From the NCBI GenBank assembly GCA_031835245.1, contig JAVKOQ010000043.1:62001-126000 (forward strand): a stretch of DNA of 64,000 nt. Direction: 5' to 3'. The stretch is from Balamuthia mandrillaris. Its lineage: Eukaryota; Discosea; Longamoebia; Balamuthiidae. Positions 1 through 9,025 of the stretch are shown piece after piece; positions within the stretch are counted from its first letter, which is position 1; each line of letters opens with the position of its first letter. The translations under genes were made by a program, and so were the position numbers. The notes below the pieces were generated by a model. It was given only the letters and a program-made list of their open reading frames with translations, was not told where the DNA came from and did not search any database.

Positions 1-24
1 GTGGAGTGGAGTGGAGTGGAGTGG
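1..24. repeat. GTGGA pentanucleotide repeat at window edge
   Basis: About five tandem copies of GTGGA run from the first base, so the array probably extends beyond the window. The next 115 bp before the sulfotransferase start codon are AT-rich and would hold its promoter. Confidence 0.8.
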
Positions 25-139
25 ATAGCATATTATAATACCGTTTTTATTTTGTTATAATAATTTCTTATTTTTTCGATTTGTCGGCAGAAAGAAGGAA
101 GGAAATAAATAAACGCGTCTCTTTGGCAAACTGGCCACC

Positions 140-1347
140 ATGCGCCGCTTCAGCAGGACGGGCATGATGCTCAGCGTGCTGCTGTCCGTTGCTGCCATTG
201 TATGGATGAGCCATCTCGTAGACCGGCTCCATCGGCAGCAGGCGCAAGGACGGGAACGAAGAACCCTGGAGCAGTTTTCGCTCCAGGAGCTTGCGAAGGA
301 TCCCTCAGCAGCAACGAGGGAGCACAAACGGGAAGAGGAAGCGAACAAACGGCCTGGTACCGCAACCCCCATTGCTCGGTTTGCCCTTTTTGCGCTGTAC
401 AGAAGCGGGAGCCATTGGCTACAACGAGTATGTTATTTATTCTTTTTTTGAAACCCTGCATTGCGCAACCTGCAACCTGCGTGCTCCTTATACTTGCCTC
501 CCACTTAGCTTTTGGAAAGTCATCCTGTCGGACTAAAACTGGACCGACTGCCGCTTCAGAAACGCGAGATTGCACCAGAAAAGCTCGCTGTGGAAGCTGC
601 TCTCGATAATCTCTTCGGTCCTCTGGGGTTTGACGGTTTCGTACTTCTCGTAAGTTTCCCTCTCTTTCTGTTGTCTCTCTTTTCTCCTTTTCTGATGAGC
701 GCGCTCTCACTCTTGCTTGCTTTGCATCCAAGAACGAGTACAGAGGCTTTCCCGACCTGTTTCCAATCCTGAAAGCAAAAGACATTTCCGTCATCTTCCT
801 CCGAAGAGAAGATCACTTGGCCTCCTTCATCTCCCTCCACTCCCAACTGGAACTTCTGAGCAGGGACCCAACCATCCGTTGGACGTGCGAGGAGGAGGCT
901 TGCAAAGAGAGAGCAAACAGCGTTCTGCTGAGGAACCACAACCCGCAACAAGTTTTCAAGTGGTGTAAGCAGCGGGAGTTGGAGCAGAAACGACAGCGTA
1001 GGCTGCTGCAAAGGGTACCGTTGTTGTTTTGTTCTGTGGCGCCCTGCGCGTTGTCCTCTCTGTGCACGTCCCGCTTAACAGCTGTTTTCAAGGAGAATCT
1101 CAGGTACATCGAAGTTACTTACGATGAGCTGATGAGCAACACCAAAGCGACACTCTGCGAGGTGTTCCGGTTTCTCGGCCTGCAGGAATGTTGGTTCGAT
1201 CATGATGGGGTGCGAGAGAGGAAGGTCCACGACAAGCCCAAGTCTGAATACTTTGATAACTGGCCGGAGATTGTGGAGGCGTTTCGAGACACGTCCTTTG
1301 GTTGGATGGTCGGCGTGGAGGAAGCGCCTAATAAAAAAAAGAAATAA
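140..1347 (+). CDS. Membrane-anchored sulfotransferase
   Basis: Four-exon model with phases that agree: 140-427, 509-649, 733-1014, 1093-1347 (321 aa). A hydrophobic stretch near residues 8-26 follows a short basic N-terminus, as in type II Golgi enzymes. The motif ALYRSGSHWLQ matches the 5'-phosphosulfate loop that binds PAPS, and VIFLRREDHLASF fits the 3'-phosphate-binding Arg/Ser region. Near the C-terminus, VTYDEL followed by FLGL is typical of the general sulfotransferase fold. Inference: it transfers sulfate from PAPS to a glycan or lipid in the secretory pathway; the acceptor is unknown. It converges on the downstream minus-strand gene, 55 bp away. The sequence differs from the two paralogs at 40.7-44.9 kb, so it is a separate family. 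Confidence 0.85.
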
Positions 1348-1402
1348 CTTGCAACCAACAAAACATGTTGACCGTTACAACAAAATAGCAGGAGGAGAAG
1401 AT

Positions 1403-3328
1403 TCATGGCCGTTGTTCTGTTTTCGGTTTCCATACTCTTTCTCTGCCTCTTCCACCAACAACTGATGAAGACGAGAAAGGAGGAACACTATTGGTTGAGG
1501 CAGAGGATGTTGACGAAGGGACAGGGCGAGGTTTTCGATGTTGTTGCTGGCGGTGATTCACAAAAGAGCGAGGGGAGGAAGAAGCAAACGGAGGAGGGCG
1601 AGGATGAGAATGAATGGGATGATGAGGAGGATGATGAAGAGGGATATAAGGATGACGAGGAGAACGCAGTCGTGACGACATAGCCCTTCCTCTCCCTCGT
1701 ACTGGAGGAGCGAGATGAGGCTGAGGAGGAGGGCGAGGATAAACCTGATACGATCGAGGGTGATAAGATGACGGTCGACCTGGTGTTGAAATTGATTTCA
1801 TAACAGTTGCTCTTCCTCTTCCCTTTCCTCTTCCTGTTTCTCTTCCTGCAGTAATTTTTCCTCCTTTGTCTTCTTCTTTGTTCTTTCGAGAATGCTCAGT
1901 TGTTTGCGGCCTTCTGTGCAGCAATAACACACCAGAATCCTCTTCATCATCATCTAAAGCTTCTTCATCGCAGTCTTCTTCCCCATCTTCAGATTCCTCT
2001 TCTACAAACGCATTTTCTTCATACTCCTCTTCTAGTTCATTCCCTTGTTCCCCACCGTCTTCGTTGTTTTGCTGTTCTTTCTCCTCTTCATCGAGGTCCA
2101 CTTTTTGCTGCTCTTCCTCTGTCGTGTTGCCCGTGTCTTCGTCCTGTTGTCCCTCTGTAACATTATCACCTTGCGCTGTTTTATCTCCCTCTGCATCAAT
2201 GCCATTCGTCATCTCTTTGACTCTCCATTGTCTTCTTCTTGTTCTTGTTTCTGCTGTTTCCTGAAGACGACCAACAGCATGGTTTTTGCTGTTCAGAAGA
2301 ACCGATCGATGTTGAATGTTTTGCTTGAGGTTAACCTGACGCAAGATGTTGTGCTGATGGAGTTGAGGTTGGCGAAAGCGGTGGGGGCGAGGAAGGGCAT
2401 GAGGACGATACAAAGGATGAGGAGGGCGAGAAGGATGAAAACGACGACCTCCTCGAAAAGCAGAAGCAGAAGAAAACGGTATGGGCGTTCCTCCTCCTCT
2501 CCCTCGTCCTGCCCCATGCATGGTTGCTCCTCCTTGAACAACACTGTTGCCACCAGAAGAGAAAGTCGCAGGGCGAAACATAAGAGTAGGTTTCGCTCTT
2601 CTCCTTCTGGTTCGATAGTTGTTGTTGTACTTTTTGGTGCCATGCGGTGCGGTGCTCTCTTTATTCTCATTCTCGGCTGCTTTCTCCTTCTCCTTCTCTT
2701 TCTCCTCTTTGACGATGGACGTTTCTTCATCCGCGGCAGCTTTGGCTTTGGCCCTCTCTTCTTCTCTTTCTTTCCCTTCTTCGTCTCCATCTTCTGCTGT
2801 TGCTGCTGCTTCCCCTATCTCCGCTTGTTCATTTTCTGCTGTTTGTTTTTGTGCTTCTGCTTTTCGTTCTTCGTTTTGTGGTCCCTTTTCTAGCGTCTCT
2901 TCTGCGCCCCCTTGCGTTGGCAGTGGTCTAGTGGCAGAAGAAAAAGAAACGTTTGGTGGAGAGCTACGCTGATGGGGATGATGATGAGACAAAGGCAAAC
3001 CTTGAGGGTGAAGAGGCGGAGGAATGTGGCGAGGAGGACGAGAGTGCGGATGTGGATGCGGAGAAGAACGCCAGAAAGCGTGAGGGGGCGTATGGTGAGG
3101 AGGACGCGGATGCGGAGGCATAAAATCGTGGCGGTTGCGAGGGCGAGTGTTGTGAGGCGGATGGTGATGATGAGGGTGATAGTGTTGACGCTGGGGGTGA
3201 GCGCGAGCAAGGTGTGACGGAGGGGGAGGATGAGCAGGAGCTACTGGAAACGAGCGTGAAGAGGAGGAATAGGCAGAAGCGTGCCCGCGAGGACCGTTCC
3301 CGTGGGAGGCGAAGGATGAGTTCCGCAT
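1403..3328 (-). CDS. Low-complexity RGG / His-Pro-rich protein
   Basis: Single open frame of 641 aa. The N-terminal third is very rich in His, Pro and Arg. The centre alternates Lys-Glu/Ala-Glu segments with RGG-type stretches such as GAGRGRGGGTP. An acidic block of Glu/Asp follows, and the C-terminus is again Arg-Gly rich (RGRGRAM, GGRGRER). RGG boxes usually bind RNA and are arginine-methylated, so an RNA-associated or condensate protein is a reasonable inference. No folded domain is recognisable. The length of the open frame and its opposing charge blocks argue against chance, but part of the reading frame is repeat-derived. I do not assign a function. Confidence 0.6.
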   Translation of the reverse strand: MRNSSFASHGNGPRGHASAYSSSSRSFPVAPAHPPPPSHLARAHPQRQHYHPHHHHPPHNTRPRNRHDFMPPHPRPPHHTPPHAFWRSSPHPHPHSRPPRHIPPPLHPQGLPLSHHHPHQRSSPPNVSFSSATRPLPTQGGAEETLEKGPQNEERKAEAQKQTAENEQAEIGEAAATAEDGDEEGKEREEERAKAKAAADEETSIVKEEKEKEKEKAAENENKESTAPHGTKKYNNNYRTRRRRAKPTLMFRPATFSSGGNSVVQGGATMHGAGRGRGGGTPIPFSSASAFRGGRRFHPSRPPHPLYRPHALPRPHRFRQPQLHQHNILRQVNLKQNIQHRSVLLNSKNHAVGRLQETAETRTRRRQWRVKEMTNGIDAEGDKTAQGDNVTEGQQDEDTGNTTEEEQQKVDLDEEEKEQQNNEDGGEQGNELEEEYEENAFVEEESEDGEEDCDEEALDDDEEDSGVLLLHRRPQTTEHSRKNKEEDKGGKITAGRETGRGKGRGRATVMKSISTPGRPSSYHPRSYQVYPRPPPQPHLAPPVRGRGRAMSSRLRSPRHPYIPLHHPPHHPIHSHPRPPPFASSSPRSFVNHRQQQHRKPRPVPSSTSSASTNSVPPFSSSSVVGGRGRERVWKPKTEQRP

Positions 3329-3372
3329 GCGTGTTGATCTTTTCTTCTTTTATTTTATTTTTTTTTCTCGGC

Positions 3373-3388
3373 TTTGATTTTTCATTGG
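3373..3388 (-). promoter_or_regulatory. CCAAT-containing upstream motif, copy 1
   Basis: Minus-strand CCAATGAAAAATCAAA lies about 45 bp upstream of the RGG gene start. It is one of five near-identical motifs upstream of genes in this window. A GTCGAC palindrome follows at 3410-3415. CCAAT is the known core of NF-Y sites; regulatory function is inferred. Confidence 0.45.
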
Positions 3389-3433
3389 TCCATTTATTTA
3401 CCATATATTGTCGACAGGGCATAATCATGACGA

Positions 3434-3841
3434 CGTGATGATGTTTGTAATGTTGTCGACATGATTGTTGTGACGACACGAGGAAGATACACTATGAGAG
3501 GAAGCAGGGAGGAGGCAGCACGGGATGAGAGCCGACGGAGCGCATTTTTTCGGTTGACAAGGGATGTAGAACGGCTGCGGCAGAGCTCAAACAGCCAAAA
3601 GCTCAAAAGACGAAGAAGAAGAAGATGAAGCGGAGGTTTGGGAGGGTCCCCATACTGTAGTATTGTTGCTCTGTATGACGGTCCCCATCTATGTAAACAA
3701 AGTACCTACAGAACGAAAAAAAGATGAGAATGATGATTCCAAAAAAAAAAAAAAAAAAGAGTGTTTGACAGAAGAGAAATCAAGTAGCCAAAAAAAAAAA
3801 ACAAAAAAACAAAAAGGTGCATGGTACCAAGGAGCAGCCAC
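3434..3841. other. Intergenic stretch without recognisable gene
   Basis: About 400 bp between the RGG gene promoter and the GAA array. It contains a second GTCGAC near 3454, several A-runs, and short open frames of biased composition that I consider chance. Confidence 0.5.
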
Positions 3842-3851
3842 TTCCACTCTC

Positions 3852-3852
<1 letters not shown>

Positions 3853-3882
<30 letters not shown>

Positions 3883-4143
3883 AAGAAGAAGAAGAAGAAG
3901 AAGAAGAAGAAGAAGAAGAAGAAAAGAAGAAGAAGAAGAAGAAGAAGAAGAAGAAGAAGAACAAGAAGAACAAGAAGAACAAGAACAAGAAGAACAAGAA
4001 CAAGAACAAGAACAAGAACAAGAAGAAGAAGAAGAAGAACAAGAAGAAGAAGAAGAAGAACAAGAACAAGAACAAGAACAAGAACAAGAAGAAGAAGAAG
4101 AACAAGAACAAGAACAAGAACAAGAACAAGAAGAAGAAGAACT
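3853..4143. repeat. Imperfect GAA/CAAGAA array, about 290 bp
   Basis: Starts as pure AAG repeats (about 3853-3962) and continues as mixed AAGAAC/AAGAAG units. The plus strand is almost entirely purine plus C. Open frames through it read as poly-Lys, poly-Arg or Glu-Gln and are artefacts of the repeat. It lies just 3' of the LURP-one-related gene. Confidence 0.95.
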
Positions 4144-4157
4144 AGTATTATTATTAT

Positions 4158-5006
4158 TCAACAACCACAGATTCCTCCTCCTCCACCGTCACAGCTCAAA
4201 ACGACAGAACAAGCGCTGTAGGCAGCGACTGATGAACCGCCATCGCTTGACGATGAACTGGTGCTGTCACTCGTTTCGTTGTACGAAGCGCTCACTCTAC
4301 GGAGCCAGTCGATGAGAGAGCACAGCACAAGCACCAGACCCAGGTGCTCTCCTTGCTTGGCGAACACCTCGTACGTTCTTCTCCCGGTGAAGGAGCTGCA
4401 TTTCTTCAGGGTGAGCCTAGCCACTTTGTTGCCCGTCCTCTTGAAGAAAAAGGTTTGGCTGTAGCATGAAACCTTTTCCACATACGTGATGCCATCTTTG
4501 AAGTCCTCCGCGAGCTCAACTTGTACATTGTAGGCTAAGGGGGAAAAGCGGCTTGCTCTCTTTGCCTTTTTGTTTTATCAAAACGTTAACAACAACACCT
4601 TCAAAGCAAAAACGGCAGACTAGTCAAAACCTTGATGGTGGCACAGCACAGGCCGTTCTTTTTCCCAGCCGTTACCTTCCATTCGAATGAGGTCTTTGCT
4701 TTGTTGCCCTTTGCATAGAGCAGGCATTGCTTCCCTTTGGTGGCTGCCAACAGCTGAAAGTCCGGGGTCGAGCCCAGAAAGCTGTGGGCCTTGATGGTGC
4801 AGAGTTTGGTATCGCCACAGTAGACAACTTTGGAGGTATGGAAAGGGTTTTTATCCCTGAAACACAAACCCTTTTGTTAGTTTGAAAGGAAGCAGAAGAA
4901 ACATCAAACGACGAAAAAAAACAAAAGCGTACTTGAGACAAAGCGTTATAGCCTCAGCAGGCTTGAGGCCCAGCCCTTTTGTTGTGGTGAACCCTTCAAT
5001 GTCCAT
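4158..5006 (-). CDS. LURP-one-related (LOR/DUF567) protein
   Basis: Three-exon minus-strand model, exons 5006-4933, 4856-4631 and 4565-4158, phases consistent, 235 aa. LOR proteins adopt a tubby-like beta-barrel around a central helix. Here PAEAITLCLKDKN resembles the family's first strand, several beta-strand-like repeats follow, and YEVFAKQGEHLGLVLVLCSL near the C-terminus resembles the family's hydrophobic central helix (usual form: GVDxALILALCVALD). The usual length is about 200 aa, so the size fits. The C-terminus adds a Ser tail and a Gly-rich end. The ATG at 5006 gives a short N-terminus; an extra upstream exon near 5100-5186 is possible because TATAG precedes this ATG. Biochemical role is unknown; plant members bind membranes or act in defence. 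Confidence 0.6.
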
Positions 5007-5397
5007 AGCTATAAGGATGTATGTTGTTTTATTATTATTATTATTTTTTTTCGTTTGCTTTTCTGCGTTTGAATGTTTCTTTTTCAAGTTGCCAACAAAA
5101 AAGTAAGAAAAGTCAGCAAACCGACTTAGAATATCAGGTGGGAAGGTAGAAGTGATAGGAATAAGCACAGTAACCAACTGCTTCAAGGCATTTCCTGGAA
5201 TTTCTCAAAAGATGTTGGTGTTGCGTTCGTTGTCCTCGTTCCTCCTCGTTCTTTATGAGAGTCCGAGATAATGTGAGCCCGCATGAGTAGACAAAACCAT
5301 GATTACACACTCACGCTTTTCCCCTTTGTCTCTGTGGGAAAAGTACATGGCTCCGCAATACTTATGTCTACCCTGCGGCAGGAATAATAATGAACCA

Positions 5398-5414
5398 CCA
5401 ATCAAATATCAAAA
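5398..5414 (+). promoter_or_regulatory. CCAAT-containing upstream motif, copy 2
   Basis: CCAATCAAATATCAAAA differs at one base from the motif upstream of the phosphatase, GCNA and DOMON genes. It sits about 390 bp upstream of the LURP-one-related start, next to the Polinton-like remnant. Function inferred from recurrence. Confidence 0.4.
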
Positions 5415-5498
5415 ATTTATTCTTATGTTTGTCGTCTTTTTGGTAATTGGGAAGGCCCAAGCATACTTTGAGAATATATCAATTACAGTCAAAATATA

Positions 5499-5966
5499 CT
5501 AATGATGCGTGTTAAAGCCATGTAGTTGTGACAGGTCAATAAGATCTGCCTGAATCCACTCATGTGGCTTTCTTGCTCTAATTGGCTTCTTTACCTTGAT
5601 TTTGTGAATGGGCTGATGTAGCTGATTAGTGTGATTGCATTGCAAATACACCACCACATCGCACCTGCTTATTCCAATAAACACTTCTGCAGCTCTTTTA
5701 AACAACTTATCTCTGCCAAAAGCCATAGTATTTGGGGCCTCCATGAGCTCGCCTAGGACTCTGTCAATTGCGCCAGTTGGCACAACAATCCTCCCATCAT
5801 ATTTGGCCACTATAGTATCATCTGTGCCATCTTGTAGCTTAAAATGCTGCCATTTGTCTTTAAACCGCTTCGCCTGGGCTACATTCTCAAGCAATTGCCC
5901 ACTGCTTAGAAACTCAAGCCCAGCATCATAAGTCTCATCTGTAAACTTGTACTTTGAATAATTCAT
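5499..5966 (-). pseudogene. Truncated retroviral-type integrase (Polinton-like)
   Basis: 155 aa open frame. The last third carries the pattern seen before the rve core of Polinton integrases: a Cys pair (CDVVVYLQC), a run of basic residues, PIRARKP, then EWIQADLIDL, in which the Asp of QADLID corresponds to the first catalytic residue. The frame ends about ten residues later, so the remaining Asp and Glu of the catalytic triad and the C-terminal chromodomain-like region are missing. No catalytic activity is expected. The upstream part (GELMEAPNTMAFGRDKLFKR) resembles the helical zinc-binding region, although the usual HHCC spacing is not clean. It is the leftmost recognisable piece of the element. 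Confidence 0.6.
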
Positions 5967-6218
5967 TATCTTATATTAAGGAAACTAAATAAGTTTTGTA
6001 TCAACTAGATACAGGTTTAACAACAATAGGCAAGGAGTGTTAAACTTATATAACAAATGGTAACATCCTATAGGGCGGCATAACGGTGTGGCAATAGGCT
6101 GGCCAAAAAAAGTAGTATTTGGGTCACACCTTGTTAATAATTGTAAAATACGTTTAGCAAGTAAATAGAAATAATGACAAACCCCATTGTTTAGATGAAG
6201 ACCAAATCCAAGCCCATC

Positions 6219-6485
6219 TCATCTCTTTTGATATCTCTGTCCGAAAATATTCCATGGGTTGGGAGTTCTCCGAGGTGGAGATGGTTTACATCTCCTATCA
6301 AACTTAGCTTGATATTCAGGCCAGATATGGTTTATACACATGAATGTGCTTTTCATATTCTTCTTATGTTCTGCTTTATATTCTTCCATATCAGCCTTCC
6401 TAAGCTCATTGCTGATCATAACTTGCAATTCCGGTGGCAAAGGCAAGTTCAGCAAAGCTACCCTCTCATCTATGTTCCAATTCAT
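6219..6485 (-). CDS. Small unknown ORF of the element
   Basis: 88 aa, starting MNWNIDERVALLNLPLPPEL, hydrophilic and helical in the middle, with a basic Pro/Arg tail. I recognise no family. It lies inside the AT-rich remnant on the same strand as the integrase fragment, and the codon usage matches that region. It may be an intact small gene or a relic. Confidence 0.4.
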   Translation of the reverse strand: MNWNIDERVALLNLPLPPELQVMISNELRKADMEEYKAEHKKNMKSTFMCINHIWPEYQAKFDRRCKPSPPRRTPNPWNIFGQRYQKR

Positions 6486-6594
6486 GAGTGTAAGTTGAGA
6501 TAAGTGCTATATAAGTAGCAGAGATAATTTTTTAATGACAAAAAAGAAAGGATATAGCACGTCATATAGTCAAGAAAAGTAACAGGAGAGAAGA

Positions 6595-6894
6595 TCAGGA
6601 AGCCGGATGGGCCGCAAGCCACGTCTTTGCATGCTCTATCACCACTGCTTGTGGCAACTCAGAATGCAAAGTGTTGATAAAAAGGTCAATATATTGGCTG
6701 ATTAGCTCTTTTACTCTAGGCCGCATAGGCTTATCAAGAATGAAGCCTATTTTAAAAGCTGCAACTGTGTGGTTGGCAAGTGGTATAAAGTGGACGGTTT
6801 GCTTAAGAAAGCGCTGCTTTATATATTTGTTAACTGCAGGGCACTCTCTAAGGCGCAAATAATAAAAATAAACAATATGACAAAAGAAATTCAA
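6595..6894 (-). CDS. Small unknown ORF of the element
   Basis: Up to 99 aa. The segment from about residue 14 onward (LRECPAVNKYIKQRF to the end) looks like a genuine helical protein with alternating charge. The first residues are Tyr/Phe-rich and may lie before the true start. No motif recognised. It shares strand and composition with its neighbours in the remnant. Confidence 0.4.
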   Translation of the reverse strand: MNFFCHIVYFYYLRLRECPAVNKYIKQRFLKQTVHFIPLANHTVAAFKIGFILDKPMRPRVKELISQYIDLFINTLHSELPQAVVIEHAKTWLAAHPAS

Positions 6895-7504
6895 GCCAAG
6901 CCTAACTGCAATAATTTTAACGTTTGTCTCTGAAATTAATATTAGCTCCTATGGCAAAACAACTGTTTATTTTTTTGTTAAGCAAATAATATACTTTGAT
7001 AACAGAAATGTCGCAATCTGGTGGGCTTAAGTCGCCTGAAAGTGCAAAGGATTGGTATTATGAAGGCTTTGTTTGCAAAAAGAGGTGAATGAGAGTACTT
7101 GCTAAAAGATGGTTTGCGTTGATTAACATCATTTATCTTAAGTGTTAATCTGTTTAACCTTTGATTAACATTGCCACTTGGTTTATGTCTTAGCTTATAT
7201 TCAAACTACAGAGTGATTGGCTTTGTTTTTTGTATTAGCCCTAGTGGTGTTAACATTATTTATTTTTTACTAGTTATACTAATATAACAATTATTAACAG
7301 TGCCTAACATTTTATAAAAATTTTCTGGCTTGACCCTCCTATCTCTGTATAAAATCTCACACACTGTTAACAATTGTAAAATAAGTATAACACCCATTAC
7401 TAAATAATGTTAATCACCTATCAGATTATATCTTGCTAAGTAATGCTAGGCCTTGTAAGCTAAATAAAAGCCCATTCCAGTTTGTTGCTCTTTGTGATTA
7501 ACAA
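6895..7504. other. AT-rich non-coding part of the remnant
   Basis: 610 bp without a credible gene. It is dense in GTTAAC/TTAACA words. The sequence GTTAACAATTGTAAAATA near 7369 recurs as GTTAATAATTGTAAAATA near 6135, a short dispersed repeat confined to the element. Confidence 0.5.
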
Positions 7505-8191
7505 TCAAAAAAAAATGATGTTAAACAGGGTCAAACAGTGTTGCTCATTCCAAAACAATGCTACCTTGAGAGAGATATCTTTGATTCCAAGTAACTCATT
7601 AAAGGCCATACTGTGCTCTTCAGCTGTTAACACACCTTTCTTCCTCAGCATATCAAAACCACTATCTATTTCCTTCCATAATTTCTTACTATGATTGCCA
7701 TTCTTCCAAGTAGCACCAAGCCTCTGCAATTGCTTAATTACATTATCTACACTAAAATCATACTGCAAAGATGGCTTAGTTTTGCCAAGCATGGGTTTCG
7801 CCTCATAGCCACCTCTTTGTTTTCTCTGTTGTGGCTTTTTGCCCCCAAGAAGTACCATCATGTTGTGTGCGAGACCAGTGCCAGTTTGAGCACGAGGATC
7901 AAATTTCTTGACTATTTCACAACCCTTGGTTATACGAGACCTTGCATTGGCAGTCAAATTGCCAGGAATGGGATTTGCATCAATGCCAGCCAACACAAAG
8001 TAAGTGGCCCAATCCTTAGCGTATTTATCCTTATAAATCTCTTCTTCTTGTTGGGCATTTGCACCATGTAACATAAGATACTTCAATGCTGGAGTTAAGT
8101 CAAGTTCACCACTCCTGGATTCATTCCCAAGCTGATGAAACCTAGCCTTATCCGCATTTGCCAATGAGTTGCCATCTGGCACTATGACCAT
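7505..8191 (-). CDS. Unknown element protein, 228 aa
   Basis: Intact open frame starting MVIVPDGNSLANADKARFHQ. The middle has a basic Gln/Arg/Gly patch (GGKKPQQRKQRGGY), followed by a helical C-terminal half. The last 15 residues are hydrophobic and may be extra sequence read past an original stop. No family recognised; structural or capsid-associated roles are possible only by position. It lies 22 bp downstream of the 262-aa ORF on the same strand, suggesting a shared transcription unit. Confidence 0.5.
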   Translation of the reverse strand: MVIVPDGNSLANADKARFHQLGNESRSGELDLTPALKYLMLHGANAQQEEEIYKDKYAKDWATYFVLAGIDANPIPGNLTANARSRITKGCEIVKKFDPRAQTGTGLAHNMMVLLGGKKPQQRKQRGGYEAKPMLGKTKPSLQYDFSVDNVIKQLQRLGATWKNGNHSKKLWKEIDSGFDMLRKKGVLTAEEHSMAFNELLGIKDISLKVALFWNEQHCLTLFNIIFF

Positions 8192-8213
8192 ATTTCACAA
8201 CACATAACTGTTT

Positions 8214-8999
8214 TTAAGGTAGTTCTTTCAGTTGCTGCAGTTGATCTTCCCTTGCATTAACATTCACTTCCAGATTATATCTCTTTCCGCCTTCTTCCAT
8301 CTGCACTAATTTCTTACCATCTGCTTTGATTTCCCACTTCACATTCCTCATAAAATAATCAACAGGAATAGCATTAAGAGGCTTAGAAAGATGACTGCCT
8401 GGGCTTCCCTTTGCAAACAAATCAACCTGTTTACCATAAGACCTCATGCTTGGCATAAATGGCTCATCTGGCTTCTGAGGAGTTAATGGTTGTGCGGCTC
8501 CTGATGGCCGAGGTGCAAATTTTGGCAATTCTGGTGTCACAGGGAGTGGTGATTCAACTACTTTGTCTTTGCCTTTGGACTTGCTAGGTGTGCTAGCTTT
8601 GCTGCTAGATCCTGCTTCACTGCTAGTTCCGGCTTTGCTACTAGGGCCTGCTTTTGAGCTTCCAGGGCCGTACACTAGCACAAGATTGCCATCTTCATCA
8701 ACATCATAAATGTTCTTAATCCTATCATCTTCATAATCTACACTTTTTGGTATTTTGTCTTCATCAATTGCCTTAGTAGGCTCATCCTGAAGGCCATGTC
8801 TGTGTCTTGCAGCAGCATCACTTCTTACGCCTTTTATCTCATCTGTGATAGGGCCAGTGAATTTGCCTATCTCGGCCAGCTCCATTTGGTGACCCATTGC
8901 TCTGGCGTGGCTGCAATTGCGCAAATCCACCTGTTGACTTGCCACAAGCTTAGTCAGCTTGATCAAATCGGCTGGTATTTTAATAGGTATGTATTGCAT
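8214..8999 (-). CDS. Unknown element protein with Ser/Ala/Gly linker, 262 aa
   Basis: Start chosen at MQYIPIKIPADL because the sequence before it is a Phe/Leu-rich read-through of the divergent ATPase region. Residues about 100-160 form a repetitive linker of Ser, Ala, Gly and Lys (SSKAGPSSKAGTSSEAGS). A compact C-terminal domain follows, including VDYFMRNVKWEIKADG and an NVNAREDQLQQLKELP end. I recognise no family. It is transcribed divergently from the packaging-ATPase fragment. Confidence 0.5.
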   Translation of the reverse strand: MQYIPIKIPADLIKLTKLVASQQVDLRNCSHARAMGHQMELAEIGKFTGPITDEIKGVRSDAAARHRHGLQDEPTKAIDEDKIPKSVDYEDDRIKNIYDVDEDGNLVLVYGPGSSKAGPSSKAGTSSEAGSSSKASTPSKSKGKDKVVESPLPVTPELPKFAPRPSGAAQPLTPQKPDEPFMPSMRSYGKQVDLFAKGSPGSHLSKPLNAIPVDYFMRNVKWEIKADGKKLVQMEEGGKRYNLEVNVNAREDQLQQLKELP

Positions 9000-9025
9000 A
9001 GTATATTTTAGTAATAAAAAAAAAA

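Noticed and set aside
2045-2893. 282-residue Cys/Leu/Phe-rich frame on the plus strand
   Set aside because: It overlaps the RGG gene in antisense and its composition is that expected from the complement of Glu/Lys-rich codons.
3817-4315. Long poly-Lys, poly-Arg and Glu-Gln frames across the GAA array
   Set aside because: They occur in all frames of a simple repeat and carry no domain; treated as repeat artefacts.
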